Assembly (NCBI GenBank): GCA_025449115.1
Contig: JAHLKC010000002.1
Location: forward strand, 186,001-250,000
DNA: 64,000 nucleotides
DNA from: Chytridium lagenaria
Lineage: Eukaryota; Chytridiomycota; Chytridiomycetes; Chytridiales; Chytridiaceae
Reading direction: 5' to 3'
A program made the translations under genes and the position numbers. This document shows positions 46,301-58,740 of the stretch, piece by piece. The notes beneath the pieces are model-generated. The model was not told the origin of the DNA. It saw only the letters and a list, made by a program, of their open reading frames with translations, and did no database searches. Each line of letters starts with the position of its first letter. Position 1 is the first letter of the stretch.

Positions 46301-47318
46301 AAAAAACCGTTTTCCCAGTTGATTGAGAAAACGACTGGTGAGGAAGGGTTACTGCCTGAAGATCTTGTTGTAAAGGATGTCGACGGTGATAAATCAGAAA
46401 CATTGACACCAACGCAAAAACTCTTTTTGGAACCCGCCGAAGGCATTATATCGAAGGCTCAGTATCTTCTCTACATAGACCATCCCCATGTGAGGTCACT
46501 GGCTCTTCGGGTTCTTTCAAAGTCAATTAACGCTTTCAGGGATTGTTTTCCTGAGCGGTTAAATCCCATTATTCATCGACTGTGGCCTGTCATCCTTAAT
46601 CGCCTGGCTGATTCTGAGCATTTCGTGGTTTTGGAGGCACTTCACCTTACGAAGGCTATTATTGCGGGCGGAAAGGACTTTATGTCCAAAAGGCTTTCCA
46701 ATGACCTACTGCCAAAATGCCTAAACATTCTTCAAGAACTGGGGAGAGATATTAAGAGAAGGCTTAGCCCTAATGCAAACAGCAACATGCCTAGTCTCCC
46801 CAAAACGTACTCGGAATCGAGTATCGTAAAGGCGGAAACGTCGTTGCCATTTCTAAACATCACTTTCTCTGCCGCATTTTTTGAGGTTCTGAAGGAATCC
46901 GTCGCGTCAGGTTCACTTCCTCGACGAGACTTGCGAAAGCTTAATTGTCTTTTGTGGCCACTGCTCGAAAGAACGCCATCACCTCCATCGGTCATGCTAT
47001 TTACTAAAGACGAGAAGGCCATTAGGCTTTGTTCAAGAGTTGACTCGTGACTTGATTTTGGAGATTGGGAAAAGAGATCCCAATATTATCTGGCTATCAG
47101 CCACTGCTGCAAAAGGTATTGCAATGCTTCGCCCACCCTTCCCATCGACTGCAAATTATTTAAAGGGTGAAGGAAAGATTAAGTCGTCATTCGCCATTCT
47201 TCAAGTCCCGCCCTATCTTTTAAACGAAATCAAAATGACCAAGTTTGCTTTGCAAGATAATGATAATTTCTTAAAAAAGATTGAGTTATTGCAGCGGGGA
47301 TCCATGGAGATACGATGA
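43340..47318 (+). CDS. TTI1: TTI1, TTT-complex HEAT-repeat protein
   Basis: Scaffold of the TELO2-TTI1-TTI2 complex, an Hsp90 co-chaperone assembly that matures PIKK kinases (TOR, ATM, ATR, DNA-PKcs-like). All-helical HEAT/ARM repeats fill about 1250 codons: LRLHKFIQSVVESLSSDAAL, FYTAHLFGILLDVAEKEK, LLDSFENVLMDLTSVLMDD, the family block CNNIDYLVNEITYRLHYLG, RMLVACLRLGGTSILPYFSD, and C-terminal RLWPVILNRLADSEHFVVLE and LHLTKAIIAGGKDFMSKRLS. The NxDYLVN-S/E block and the final WP-x-L-x-RL repeat are characteristic. The start ATG at 43340 or 43343 (MADETFSSFFEQ) is the only one near the divergent promoter. Several frame breaks (near 43385, 43610, 44640, 45150, 45380, 46320, 47040) split it. Two may be short introns; the others look like one-base deletions. 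Confidence 0.88.
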
Positions 47319-47344
47319 TGTATATATAAATTAAAGATACCATA

Positions 47345-48224
47345 TTAAAAGACTATGACTTTCTGCCCACTCTGGGCCATCTTCAAAATTTGCAAAACAT
47401 CAGCTTCCAGCTCTTTAAAGTTAAATATTGTGCGGTCTTTTTGATCTTTTGAGCCGTCTAGAATAATATAGTCGACGTTGTCAAGAGAAAGAGCATCTAT
47501 CAATTCAAACCTATAAGTAAACCTGAGATGATAATGAACACCCTACCCATGACAATCAACTTCGCAACACCGATTCGGCGTTCCAATGCATACATTAACA
47601 TCCTTCTTTTTCTTCAAATATCTTTCCTGCTCCGCAACCTTCATATGCCTCGCAAATAACTTTGCAACTTTGGCGGTTTTCTTCAATTGTGGTATAATGG
47701 CAATCGCCCTCTCGGCCGATGGAGTTACGATAATCACACGTTTGGACTTTTCCCTGACTTGAAAAAAGTTAAACTTTGTAACGGAAGGGAGTGTGAGCTC
47801 ACTGGAGTCTACGAAGGAACTGTCCATGCATTTGGTGAGAATAATAGGATTTACGATGCTTCAGACGGAAAGTTACAATCAATAGCCACCAAACCTCATG
47901 GAAGGAATTGATCTATCATCTGGAATATCTTCTGGGATGTATTCCTTTAGTCCAGCGTCCTCAAAAACTCTTTCCTTGAAGGACCTCCACGTTTTTGCCC
48001 TCTTGATCAAGTTTGCATTGACCTTGTTTCAGAAGTATATTAGAACGATGTTGCCAGCATATATTCCCTTGAAATTGATAGAAATTGAGAATATGGAGGG
48101 GATGACACTGAATTACCTCTTGATCGTCATCGTCCTCAGTCAAATCCTCTGCCTTTCTCTTGCTTGACTTCGGTTCTGCCTCGATAACAAAGTCGTCCTC
48201 AAGTGAGTCTGCCGAAGCCATCAT
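47345..48224 (-). CDS. CMS1: Cms1/CMSS1 ribosome-biogenesis protein
   Basis: Cms1 family, a nucleolar protein found in 90S pre-ribosomes (U3/SSU processome) with a helicase-like fold lacking an active site. The start ATG pair is at 48224/48221, MASADSLEDDFVIEAEPKSS, then an acidic/Lys nuclear-type region. The intron 48116-48023 joins DDDQE to VNANLIKRAKTWRSFKER. A second intron falls after SM. Conserved blocks then run VREKSKRVIIVTPSAERA, KTAKVAKLFARHMKVAEQ, VNVCIGTPNR, and after a short intron FELIDALSLDNVDYIILDGS, KDQKDRTIFNFKELEAD and the exact C-terminal end SGQKVIVF. One frame break at about 47570 follows GTPNR. The divergent start with SMPD4 is 96 bp away, suggesting a shared promoter. 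Confidence 0.94.
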
Positions 48225-48320
48225 TGACAATTGAATCAACAAAATGAATTGGGAAAAAAAACGGGGAAATTGTTGGATTTGGTCCGAATATTAAATATAT
48301 ATATTATTATTGAGGAAAAC
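48225..48320. promoter_or_regulatory. 96-bp bidirectional promoter CMS1 / SMPD4
   Basis: Start codons of two divergent conserved genes lie 96 bp apart. The interval is AT-rich, with ATTAAATATATATATTATTATT at its SMPD4 side. Regulation is inferred from geometry only. Confidence 0.55.
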
Positions 48321-51300
48321 ATGTCCGTAGAGGATAGCTACTTGGAAGACCTGCTGCAGTCAGGCTTAGCGGGACCCTCCCGTCCGCTGCATGAAACTAC
48401 AGTCCCTCTAATGAATTGGTGCAGCAAGGCTTTGGAGTCAAAGGATCTACACCAGTCACTGTACGTCGTCATGCCCTCGCTCTGCCAATACCTATTTGAA
48501 TGTCCAGTTGATTCACCGAAAGTGTAAGATAACAAGTTAGATGGAGTGGTATTGGAAAGTAAAAATTACTAATTTAATGCATATTTATCGCGAATGCGAT
48601 GTATGAATTGCATAATTATTCAGGGGTGTGATTTACCGTTCTTTAAACGAAAGGGACCGTGCATCGCTTTGTGCGTTGCTTTCACCAGACTCGTCCTTAA
48701 TGCGACTACTGCTAAGGATGTCAGAAGATTCTTCCTTTACATATGAGATCTCGCTGAGTCGTCTTCCTGTGAGTGTTTTGTCTTTGTTTGCAATTTATCT
48801 ACGTTTTCCAGCTCTTGATATCTAAATACTACTGAAAGAGGCCAACTCAAAAGATAATTGAGATGGGTGCTGATCGTGGAAAACTTCCCAAATTGTATCA
48901 GACTAGAATTGTTCCTCTCAACCTGGGAGCCCCCAGAACCGCCAAAGGCGATTCTAGTGGGCTTCGTTCGACATTTGATACTTCAGCGTCCTCCCCGTCG
49001 CGTCATCAGAAAGGCTCTTCAGAATCCAGATTATCTTCATTCAGAGTAGCTTTTAGTATACCTTTCGAACATATATGTCATATTAATTTTTTTTTTATTT
49101 TGCTACATTGTTTAGATGTTCTGGAATACTTTCTGTTCAGCTTTGCATATGTTGGAAATGTTTCAACCAAATCCGGTGATGCTGTAAGCTTTTAATTGGG
49201 GTGTTAAAGAGATGCTTCATTCTACTGTGGTATTTATCCTTATGCTTTATTTTTCAGAATATGACTCGGTTTGCGCATACTACGCCAGCGTCGCCATCTT
49301 CTGGTTATACATTAAGCAACACTTCCTTTTTTTCCAAATCTGACACGAGGCGTTCGACAAGCTCGAGTGGAGCAGGGACGGCCGACGGCGTTTACTTCAC
49401 CCTTCTCTCGACTTTCCTCCGGTTTTTTGTTCCTGCATTTCCGGTGGATATCGCGGAACAGCAAGCGCAATCTCCTTCGTTCCCTCCGATGTCTGGCGCA
49501 AGGACTCCATTAATTCGAAAACGGTCTAACTTATTCTCTGAGGCACCAGGCCGTTTTGACTCGGACCTGAAATCAAGGCATGCGGGGGTTCGCCGTCGAT
49601 CTCGGGTCCGTCGACTATGTTTGGCAGCGATCTTTCTTTAGGGGGAGTTGGGGCTGATTTGGATGTCGCAAAGACGGGAGAGGGTGGTGCTTCGTCGACT
49701 TGGAAAATTATGCTAAAAACTCTAGAAGTATCCGGCGGTCGACATTCCAAACTTCGATCTAAGCCACTTGATGAGAAGACGTTCGGGAAGCGTCTACCAG
49801 ATTCCAATATTCTTACCGTCAAGTAAGAAGATTGAATGATACAGTATTGTTGACCTACTTAAGGGATTTTGATTATGTTGGCAGCACAAATCAGGGGCAG
49901 CGTGTGGCCATATCTCAGTTTATTGTTGGTGCGTTTGTAGAGCAATGGTTGTCCCAAAATGACTACACGGAAGATTCTTCGGCAACAGTAAGCACTTTTC
50001 AATTATCAAACTTATTTTATCGATTTTCTCCTCTACTTAAAAACTCACCAGTTATGTAGTTTATACAGCCGTCCAAATTTCAATTACAATGCATAAAGAC
50101 TTTAGTGCAACATGTAATTAACTTGGATGTCCATAATCTTCAAAACTCCCGACCGAAAGCACCAGTCGAAGGTGGATATCTACAGCTTGCTATGTAAGGA
50201 ATTGTTTATCAGATGGTCATTGATGAAATATTAGCTCGGCGTATCAGACTTTACAGAAACCGCTCTATTTGTTCTTGAAGCTCGCAATCAAGAGTTGGAA
50301 AGTTGATGAACCGAGCTCGTTTAACGACGTAACATTCATCTATAATTTTATGAAGATTGACGTTTTTAAGTTGACTGACATCTGGATAAATTATTTGTTT
50401 CCATGGAAATTTATGAGCAGAAACGGAAGAAATGGCGGTGTGTCCGCATTAAGCAAGGGTCAATCGAAAGACAATGGCTCCCCGGAGGAATCGTGAGCCT
50501 TATTTGACCGTAGTCAGGGTTTTCTAACGCAAAACTTCGATGGTGAACAGGGCTCTTTTCATCGCAAGCAACTTCTTGTTCTATTCAAAACTTTTGAGCA
50601 TTTTTCTTGAACGAGCTGCTACCATGGATTTATTCGCGCCGTTAGACCTTTTCCACTTACGGACGGATTATCCAACTCCTACGTGTCAGGAACCAAACCA
50701 AAGGCGTCCATGTCACCCGCACGGACGCAGTTTGCTGCATTAGAAAAGATTTTTGGGCTGTATTGCACTGCCGAGAGATCTAACGAGTTGGGGGGCAAAG
50801 GCAGCCTGATCTCGGTTCTGCGAGAATTGGAAGAGATGCTAATGTCATTCAACTACCCTTTCACACCCGATCTTGGGTCTTCTTCTTTCGTAACGAAAGA
50901 GGCTTTTACGACACCTGTTCGCAAGTCTACTTTTGATCGATCGGCTGGATTTGGAAAGAGTGCAAGCGATTTGAACTTCGTTGGGGAAGGATCTGCTTCT
51001 TGGAGCGCGAAGTACGGAAAAGAGACATTGACAAGCTGGGTCCGTCAAAATATGGCGGAATTTGAGGGAAAATATGAAATAGAGTTGGTTTTTAAGGCGA
51101 CAGATGATAGTCGCGTTGGAACACTTGTAGGATTCTCTTTTCTTTTCCTTCTTCATCCGTCCGTTGAAAATTTTAAGCTTCGCCTGAATTGTTCAATTTA
51201 CATTTAGGCACTGGTTTTAACTTATTCTATAGGTCAAAGCTCTTTTGACGAATGTCTACAGCACGAAAACTCGCTTAGAAACTTATTTGTCTGAGGACAG

Positions 51301-52252
51301 TGAGCCACCTATGGCTGAAAGAAGAAAATCTACTGCCGGACTTGTTCGAAAACCCGCTTTGGTTGCCATGTCTTCGGCATCCTGGCCCGACGACGTTGGA
51401 CCGCGTGATTCTGCATTTGCAACACCCCTTCAGCTCAGGCAATCTTGGAATTTCATGACTACTTTCGCGTTAGCAGCAGAGAATTAAGTCTTGGTGGGAG
51501 CAACCCCCACGTTCAGATTCAAATTTGGGCGAATCGAAAAATGACGCGGTTTATCAGTCCATCTCAAGGCTTAAAGACCTTGCTCAAGTCACGTCAGTCC
51601 TTTTTGATGTAAGTGAGGCACGAAGGGAGGCTATATTTGAAAGTGCTGGAGGAGGTTTCCAAGACGACTTTTGCATGATTGATGATGATAACGACGACGC
51701 GGGTGTCCGGGAAGTCGCACCGGTGTCTTTACTCCTGCTTTGCAGAAACAATCCAAACATTTAAGCTCAAAAGGAAGATTGCAGGCAAGTTTTTATGACT
51801 TGAATTTTTTGTCTTGGTCAACGCCTTTTAACAATTTCCAGATCAAACGCGGCTACCGCAAGTGCTCGCCGGACGATGTACCCATTCTAAACCCATCGCT
51901 TGCAAGCAAGAGAGTGATGTCATTTGAAGTGGAATTTCTTGTTCGCTTGACTGGAATTTTAGCTGAATCCTTTGATTTCTGGGTAAATATGATATTCTTG
52001 TTCCATTTCGTAAATTAATGCCAATATTTGTTGTCATAGTATAAGGGTTTGCGAAGTTGTTGTCCTCTCCTTCCTAGTTGGTTGGGACTTCATTGGACTC
52101 GGTGGTTTGCAGCGAAGCCAAATCTTTACTTTTCTGTAGTTGTCTTACTTTTTCTCTTCTTTTTGCGTGAGCTTATCATATTTGTTCGATTTCTGGGTAC
52201 GCCGTCGCGAGCGCATGTTAACCCAAAATTGCATACTCGACGACATTATTAA
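48321..52252 (+). CDS. SMPD4: SMPD4-like (neutral sphingomyelinase 3) protein
   Basis: Homologue of SMPD4, a membrane protein of the ER/nuclear envelope reported to hydrolyse sphingomyelin and associate with nuclear pores. Start ATG 48321 (MSVEDSYLEDLLQSGLAGPS). Matching family regions are the LCQYLFECP start, VIYRSLNERDRASLCALLSP, YEISLSRLPKPTQKIIEMG, LDVLEYFLFSFAY (animal NPFEYYIFFFAL), DGVYFTLLSTFLRFFVP, and the C-terminal RGYRKCSPDD, KRVMSFEVEFLVRLTGIL, AESFDFW, followed by a hydrophobic tail (LYFSVVVLLFLFFLRELIIF). About ten introns of 40-100 nt are present. Serine-rich linkers (TRRSTSSSGAGTADG) are lineage-specific. Like animal SMPD4, no canonical DNase-I-type sphingomyelinase catalytic motifs are visible, so enzymatic activity is uncertain. 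Several frame breaks. The last intron and stop are approximate. Confidence 0.8.
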
Positions 52253-52687
52253 TGTTAAGGCGTATAGCACGCTTTTGTTTTCCTTTGTTTCTATTTTCTT
52301 CTTCTTCCTGACTTTGCCTTGCTTTGTTTGATTTCTTGCATGATGTTTTTAGTTTTTTCAGTTCCCATTTCTTCACTCTCTTGTACTATTTTTTTTTTTC
52401 TTCTTTGTGCTCTTATTTTTTTTCTTTTCTTTCTTCTCTGTTTTTTGTTTGTTTGGCTTTTTGTAGTGTTTTGTTTTCGCATTATTTTATTATTAAAAGA
52501 TAGAATGCTGAGGCAATTCGCAGTCCTGAGAATAGACAAAATCGCAGAAGAAAGTATATAATTATTTTTAGCAAGATTGAATGAAAAGCGAAAGAATTGC
52601 AGGTGTTAATCAACCCGGAAAGAAACCGAGAGAAGAAAGGAACGAAAATATGTTTAAAAGACTATACATCTACTAGTGGCATGCCTC
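52253..52687. other. T-rich convergent intergenic region
   Basis: Extremely T-rich (52260-52490) between converging 3' ends. The open frames are Phe/Leu strings without gene character. Confidence 0.6.
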
Positions 52688-54826
52688 TTATCGCCTTTTG
52701 CTGCTCGACCTCTGTAGCGGCACACCCGCAGACCCCACCTCCACAATACCAGACCTCCTCATCATGGCTGAGAGGCGCTCTTGATCTCCCCTCATAGGCA
52801 AGTTCGAACCAAAAGAAAGGTTTGGGTATGCTCCAGCGTGTGCAGCAGAGAGAGGAACAGATGAGGGCGGATGGCTGTTTGCGCCTGCTGGCGGTAGGCT
52901 TGATGATAAGGAAGGTACTGCGGCTAAAACGCATACAAGGGGGAAGGCACCTTGAGCACCGGTTTCAGGAAGCATACCGAGGCCCCAACCATCGTCAAAA
53001 CATTTGAGAACGATGATGTCTTGCCCAGCTTTGAGTTCGAGTTCGTCGACGAGGGCGGCGGTATAAGAGTGGATGACTTTCATGACGAGGGGGGCGGTGG
53101 ATTCGTGGGGTTAGCGGCGGGAGATGGGGTACGGGTGAGGTTCGAAGAACGAGGGGGCTCGTTGGGGTTGATAGAAGCTGAGCCGGGTGGAGGCGGGAGG
53201 GGCATGTTCTGATAGTAGCGAGACGAGCGAGCGAAGGCGGGGGAGCGTTTAAAGCCGGAATTCTTGGAGATTGTGCGGTCATTGTTGGGGTTGGGGGTGC
53301 GATGAGAGGGGTCGCGGAGTTAGGAGTTTTGGGTGTCGTTGGTATGGAGGCGCCATACGACGCAGAGGCTGCGTACGAGTTGACTGAGCCGACAGTGAAC
53401 CGTGATGCGGCAGATTCGGATCTTCCCCTTCCACTTGCAGCAGCCAGGATAGGGCAGTGCTGCCGTAAGAGGACGAATGAGACATATCCAAAGGACTGAA
53501 TGGCGTAGACCTCGCCGAGTCTAAGCTTTTCACGGGAACAGCGGACGAGGAAGTGGAAGTGGCAGCACCTTGAATGTCGTTGCTGAGGTCGGGGAAACGA
53601 CAGGCGCAGAGAGCGGAGCGCCAGCAGGCACGCGTGGCGAGAAAAAGTTTTGCGTGGAATGCCGAGCTTCCTTGACGCGACGACGCCGAATGACCAAAAA
53701 GGCAACACCCATGATAACCAACACAAGCACAACGGTTCCTCCTCCGATCATGCTTATCAAGCCAATCTGACTGGATGCACCGACCTGGGCTGCAAAAGCC
53801 GAGGTCGTGGTTGTTTCTGCCGCCGTTGCAGCAGCAGTTATTGTTCCGGAGGTCGTCCTTTCACTGACAAAATTGCGCGTGGAGCAGACGTGATTTGGGA
53901 AGATAGCACACTCCCCGATGTATTCGAGGACGCAGCAGCAGGAGCGGCTGAAGAAGGTGCGGAAGTCGACTGCTGAGATTCCAAGGCGTCGCTACAGCAC
54001 CGATCTCCAACCGAAGACACTAAAGAAGGACACCGTGATGACTGAATGCCCTTGTCACGGAAACCACATTGGCTCGAGTCTGATGGCGCACCAGTGCTAC
54101 AATGGCCACCGTTAGAGCCTAACGCTCCTTCAAAATTATTACAATATGTGGAGAACGTGCCAATGACGTTTGTGCGATGAGCCCTTTGAGTATCAGTTGC
54201 CAAGGAAAGTGGACAGGCGTCAGCGTCAGTGACTAAACTTGAGAAAGATGAAACGGCCAAGTTACACTGCGAGCTGCAGAGCATTGGACCACGAGGATAG
54301 CCGCCTGCAGGTGTACCGCACCCAGCTGCAGTTGCATCCCACACAAATCTCGCGCACACCAAAAAGATACTTGATATCTAAATAATCATAATCGGTTAGT
54401 TAAGTGTTATTAATATAATTTATCTCACCTCAGTCGGTCCACTTCGACTTCAGCAAGGCGAGCATCGCACCCATGAGTAGAGGCTAATCTGGCTGCCAAA
54501 TCCGGTGGCGAAGAGACATTAATCATTAAAAAATTGGACATTGCGCCTTCATCTGCAAAGCCTCGGATGTTTGAAGGGTCAAAGAGTACAGGGTAACCAT
54601 CAAACTCTGGGCCTGAAAACATAACAACTGACATTAGCGACAAAGTTCGAAATGGGATAGAGGCATGAAATAAAGAAAGTACTGATGTGTTAACGTTTAA
54701 AAGATGTGTTAACGCACCGCATAGTGTCGAGTCAGACAAAGCAAAACAGCTCTGTCCATGAATAAATGTAGGAAGAGACAGAAAAACCAGCGGCCATAAC
54801 GCTCGTCTTGACATTCTTGATGACAT
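52688..54826 (-). CDS. Single-pass membrane protein with Cys-rich ectodomain and cytoplasmic SH3, copy A
   Basis: Receptor-like architecture. The start ATG at 54826 gives a signal peptide (RRALWPLVFLSLPTFIHG). The ectodomain contains about a dozen Cys (DSTLCG, THGCDARLAEVEVDRLRYQV, AAGCGTPAGG, MLCSSQCNLAVSSF, YCNNFEGALGSNGGHCSTG, SSQCGF, DRCCSD) and is followed by a Ser/Thr/Ala-rich stalk. One transmembrane helix (GGGTVVLVLVIMGVAFLVIR) ends in RRRR, so the C-terminus is cytosolic. The tail is Pro-rich (TPLIAPPTPT) and ends in an SH3 domain: IHSYTAALVDELELKAGQDI, FDDGWGLGMLPETGAQGAFP, LVCVL. Introns lie at the TLCG-PEFDG and DRLR-YQVSF junctions. Frame breaks near 54340, 53990 and 53560-53200. 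The layout recalls yeast Fus1 (one membrane helix plus C-terminal SH3), without clear ectodomain homology. A paralogue lies immediately upstream. Confidence 0.8.
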
Positions 54827-55742
54827 TGCTTTAGCAATGATCGCTAGCTGCCCTTTGCCTTCAATAATGCCCTGAGTCGTGTCCTCACTCTAGTCTATGG
54901 CTCTATTTTCTATTGCACTTCACACTCGAACGTCGGCTTCAGTTTCGAACTTGCGGAAAGGGAAAGGGCAAACTTAGAGGTCTGCTATGGGTAGTGTCAC
55001 TGAGGGATGCTGGCAAAGTCCTTGCACACGGATCCCAGAAGCAGAGTTGATTGTAGTTGGATCGATGACGAGAACAGATGTTCGCTGGAAATCAAGTATG
55101 ATAGTTAGGTGTGCAGACGGTTCGAGGACAAGATGATGATGAGGCGTTTTTCAACCAACCTCTTCATTTCGTTGATCGTCTGCGTATTTGGTTGGTTCTT
55201 GTTGTGATGTTTTTTTGTTTTGACGAGATGTTTCAGCGCCTCACACTTTTTGGTTGGTGCGCCGTGCTCCCTGGCAGTGTAAAATGCCATTTTCGGTTTT
55301 TTGTTCCACCCACCCAAACATTTTAAAACTTTTGACTTTTTTTGCTCTTACTGCGCTTCTAAAATATAAAAAGATTATAAAATGAAATCAACACATTGCG
55401 AGGTAAAAAAAGTTTTAAGTATATGCGCTAACAGAGTGAATAAAATAAATTTATGGAGAAACATGAGAGTGTTGGCATAGCAGGTATAGACCGTTTGCAT
55501 ATAAGAATACAAGGAAAACTGGTGTCGAGCTCGGCGACGAGTTTGATTGTTTCAAATAAGGGACCTAATGTATAATATATCAGCCATCCCCAAAACTTGT
55601 ATAATCACAAAGGAGTTTGTAAAGGAAAAGAGATAGAACTGATAATGTGTAAAAATGTATAAATTGAGGCGCAACAGAAAAGTGAGGATAACATCAGAAA
55701 ATTTATACGACGAGTGGAATGCACATATAAGGGAAAGGTATT
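54827..55742. other. Intergenic region between receptor copies
   Basis: This carries the promoter of copy A and the 3' region of copy B. Open frames are short and AT-driven. No RNA gene or mobile element recognised. Confidence 0.5.
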
Positions 55743-57638
55743 CTAATGGCGGCTATCGTAAGTTGAAGCGGTAAAGGCCGAGCTGGCCACAGAATCTCTA
55801 GTAGTCGATGATGTAAAGGCCGAGCTCGCCACGGAATCCCTGCCCGCAGGGTAGACATGGAATTGAGGGGCGGCCTCGGTAAACGTCACTCCTTTTCTTG
55901 CAAGTTCAGGTCCGGATATCGTTGGTCGACCTTGATATCCCTGAGGAGGGTTGACAGCTAGAGGCTTGATGACGGATTGACGCAGAACAGCCATTTGCTC
56001 ACCATCAATGGCAAATACGGCGGAGCTGATCCTCTTGGAGAACCTTTGAGGCTTAGGCCCGTTGCTCATAGCATTTGCGGCAGCTTCATCCAGTGAAGCA
56101 ACGCAAACCAGCGGGAATGCACCTTGGGCGCCAGTGGTTGGGTTCAAACCAAGTCCCCATCCATCATCGAAGGACATGAGAACGATGATATCCTCTCCAA
56201 GAACGAGCGGAAGCTCGTCAGTAAGGGTGGGATTATAGGCATGGATTACACGCATGGTGTTTGCACTGACAATATCATCGGTGGTAAGGTCAGTGGCGAC
56301 AGAGTCCCTCTGAGAGTTCCAGCCGCCACGAGGCTTGCAATTACAGGGTTAACCGGGGTAGACGCGTAGCTTGAGTGGGGTCTTCCGTGGAAGGTGCTTG
56401 AGGCTGCATTCCAGGACGGCTGAGGCTTCCAGAGCCGCCATGTGAGAGTGTATTGCCGCGTAAAGCGTCCATTCCACCTATCTGCCCAGCAGGAGCGGTA
56501 GATATACCTTGGGACCGGCCCAAAGAACCCATCTGCTGAGGCTGATTGCGATTTAAGTGCCTTGTGGACTGCGGTTCAGAGTTCCTTGCTGCTGGCGGTT
56601 CATGGAGCCATAAGCCTGGTTAGTGATGGGCTGTTGGCACCATAGGGCTGATTACGAGGAAGACTGCTCGCCTGCAGGCCAACATTGCCATAAGCGCTGT
56701 TGGCGTCGGCTGTCGGGCGCCCTAGGCTATATTGAGTCTTCTTCTCCCATAATGGACACCATTAGTAAGTGCGGCCTTACTACTGGGGGGAGGAGGCATC
56801 CTCCGATTGCCCTTTGATCGCGACCTGCGCACGAAGAAGAAGGCAAGGAGAACGATAGCAATAAGAACGATCGCCCGGCGACTCCACCAATGATGGTGCG
56901 AGATTAGAACCTCCTGCCGCAGAAGCTGTAGGAGCTGAGGTTTTTGTGGAAGGGCTTGTAGTAGATAGGGAAGGGCTGACTTTTTGGCGGTATGCAACGC
57001 AGCAGCTGTCCGTTGCCGACGTACACCCAATCGCTAAAGCCTCATCGTTTTTAAAGCCTATCAAAAAGAAAGGAAAAAAAGACATCTGTTAGCAAAAACA
57101 TCTATCATCGCAGTCCGTCATTGCAAACTTACCACACTTGGAATTCTCATCTGGTACTCCAGTAGAGCAGGCTCCGTCCTGAGCAGCTGCACCAAACATA
57201 CTGAATGTTTCTATTCTTGTACCCATCAAAATTCCTAAGCTGATCTCTAGAATACTCCCTGGGCGGTGAAGGGCAGATAGTGGCATTATTCACCAAATCC
57301 TCCAACGAGCTATAGCTCAAATTCATCTGCTCAGGGCAAAGAAAAGCCGTTGCCGGCGGAGGGTTCGTGCAGCCGCTATCGATCGCATCAATCGCAAACT
57401 TCATGCAAAAGAGAGAGATTTGATAACGAAGCTGTTCAGTGGCAGACCTTAGCGTCGCAGTGTTGCTGCATGCATACTTTGTGTCGCTAGCAAAGCTATT
57501 CACGACCGCTGTCTGTGATAGAAACAGCGGCAAGCACATCGATGTAGTTGAAGTTGTTTGGAGTCACTAGGTTGTATCCGGCCAGAGCAGGCCCACATGG
57601 TCCGTTACCGGAAAGACCTGACAGATTCTTTCAGCCAT
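55743..57638 (-). CDS. Single-pass membrane protein with Cys-rich ectodomain and cytoplasmic SH3, copy B
   Basis: Tandem paralogue of the gene at 52688-54826 with the same domain order. The ectodomain matches copy A: TEQLRYQISLFCMKFAIDAI, DSGCTNPPPATAFLCPEQ, YSSLEDLVNNATICPS, GACSTGVPDENSKCG and TSATDSCCVAYRQ. A Ser/Thr stalk (TTSPSTKTSAPTASAAGG), a membrane helix (AIVLIAIVLLAFFFVRRSR) and a Gln/Gly/Pro-rich tail follow. The SH3 domain is VIHAYNPTLTDELPLVLGED, IIVLMSFDDGWGLGLNPTTG, AQGAFPLVCV. Beyond it, a tail repeats RDSVASSAFT twice. Intron 57133-57046 (approximate) lies between SKCG and FKNDEALA. The 5' end is weak: the ATG at 57638 is used provisionally, and no clear signal peptide is seen, probably because of a frame break near 57610. 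Others lie near 57520, 57220, 56880 and 56500. Confidence 0.72.
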
Positions 57639-58255
57639 TGTAATGATCCTTGCACGGACAAGAGGGGATGGATGGAATCCTCAGATAGTCACGATGAATG
57701 AATGCACAGAAGAGAGAAGACGGATGAAATGCTCTGAATGGATGCGCAAGTGAGGTGAGAGCTGCATGCGCGGTTGGTTGCGGTATAGAATCGTAGAGAC
57801 GAAATTGGTGATGGTGTCTTTTGAGTTGTAAACTTTTTGTGTTCTGAGGAAGGAGGTTTGGTTGTCGCACGAAGAAAATAACTTTCAATTTTGCCCCCTT
57901 TCTTTGAGACGTTCCTTTTGTAAAAGTAATAATTAATATAAGATATTTTTTATGTAAGCGACGCCCTGCAAGCTCGCCCTTTTGATAGGGTAATCCAAAC
58001 GGTTGGTTTGGATGAATAAGGTGGTAAAAGCTCTAGTGACTGCTAAATTGCTTCTTATTTTTATTAACAAACTAAAATAAATACATAAAGGCTATAAGTA
58101 GATTACAACTTCTGCGGAAAAAAAACGAAAAGACGAATTAAGGAGAAAAGTTATCTCTAATCCTTGGGGCAGTCTTGCAGAACTAAACTTCGATACACGT
58201 TAAACTTTGCAACGTGACCATATTATCGAGTTTCGTGAGGAAGGCCTTCATGGCA
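57639..58255. other. Intergenic region
   Basis: This is upstream of receptor copy B. One open minus-strand frame (57631-57888) encodes a His/Leu-rich peptide that could hide a missing 5' exon of copy B, but there is no splice evidence. The rest is AT-rich. Confidence 0.4.
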
Positions 58256-58740
58256 TCATTTACAAATGGCATCTCGTGAAGCGGTCCGTCCTCTTAGGCG
58301 CTGAATTGTTGTAGGTATTCCTCTTTCAACATTATCTGATGACATCTGATCATGGCATGACGTTCGCATCACATCCCTCCTCGCATCAGCTTCCATTTCA
58401 TCCTCCATCTCTCTGAATTTGTTGAGAAGACAGTCGGCATTTTTCAGTAGCATTTTCTCGCGTCAAGCATTTGATACAGCATTCCCTTGCATAGTAGTAA
58501 AGATGACGGTCTCAGTGGAATCTGGTGTGTTTATTGATAGAATGTGTCAGATGGATACACTTAAGAGAGTGATATGCAATGTGCCTCGCTTGAGCAGTCC
58601 TCTTGTATCAGCCTTCAACTCTTTCCAATGCGAATTCGTTCAATATTTGCTGCTCTCTCGCATCCCTATCCACCTCACTCTGGGCCTTTCGGAAAACGCT
58701 GACGTTCTGATCTCACGTCGGCCCTCCAGAGTCTTCAATT
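58256..58740 (-). pseudogene. Possible decayed coiled-coil gene
   Basis: Two charged helical segments lie on the minus strand in different frames: FRKAQSEVDRDAREQQILNE (about 58690-58610), and from the ATG at 58453 MLLKNADCLLNKFREMEDEM, then EADARRDVMRTSCHD, ending at 58256. They could be exons of one small gene or remnants. No splice pair links them cleanly and no family is recognised. It borders the recombinase region, so it may belong to an element or be disrupted by it. Confidence 0.25.
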
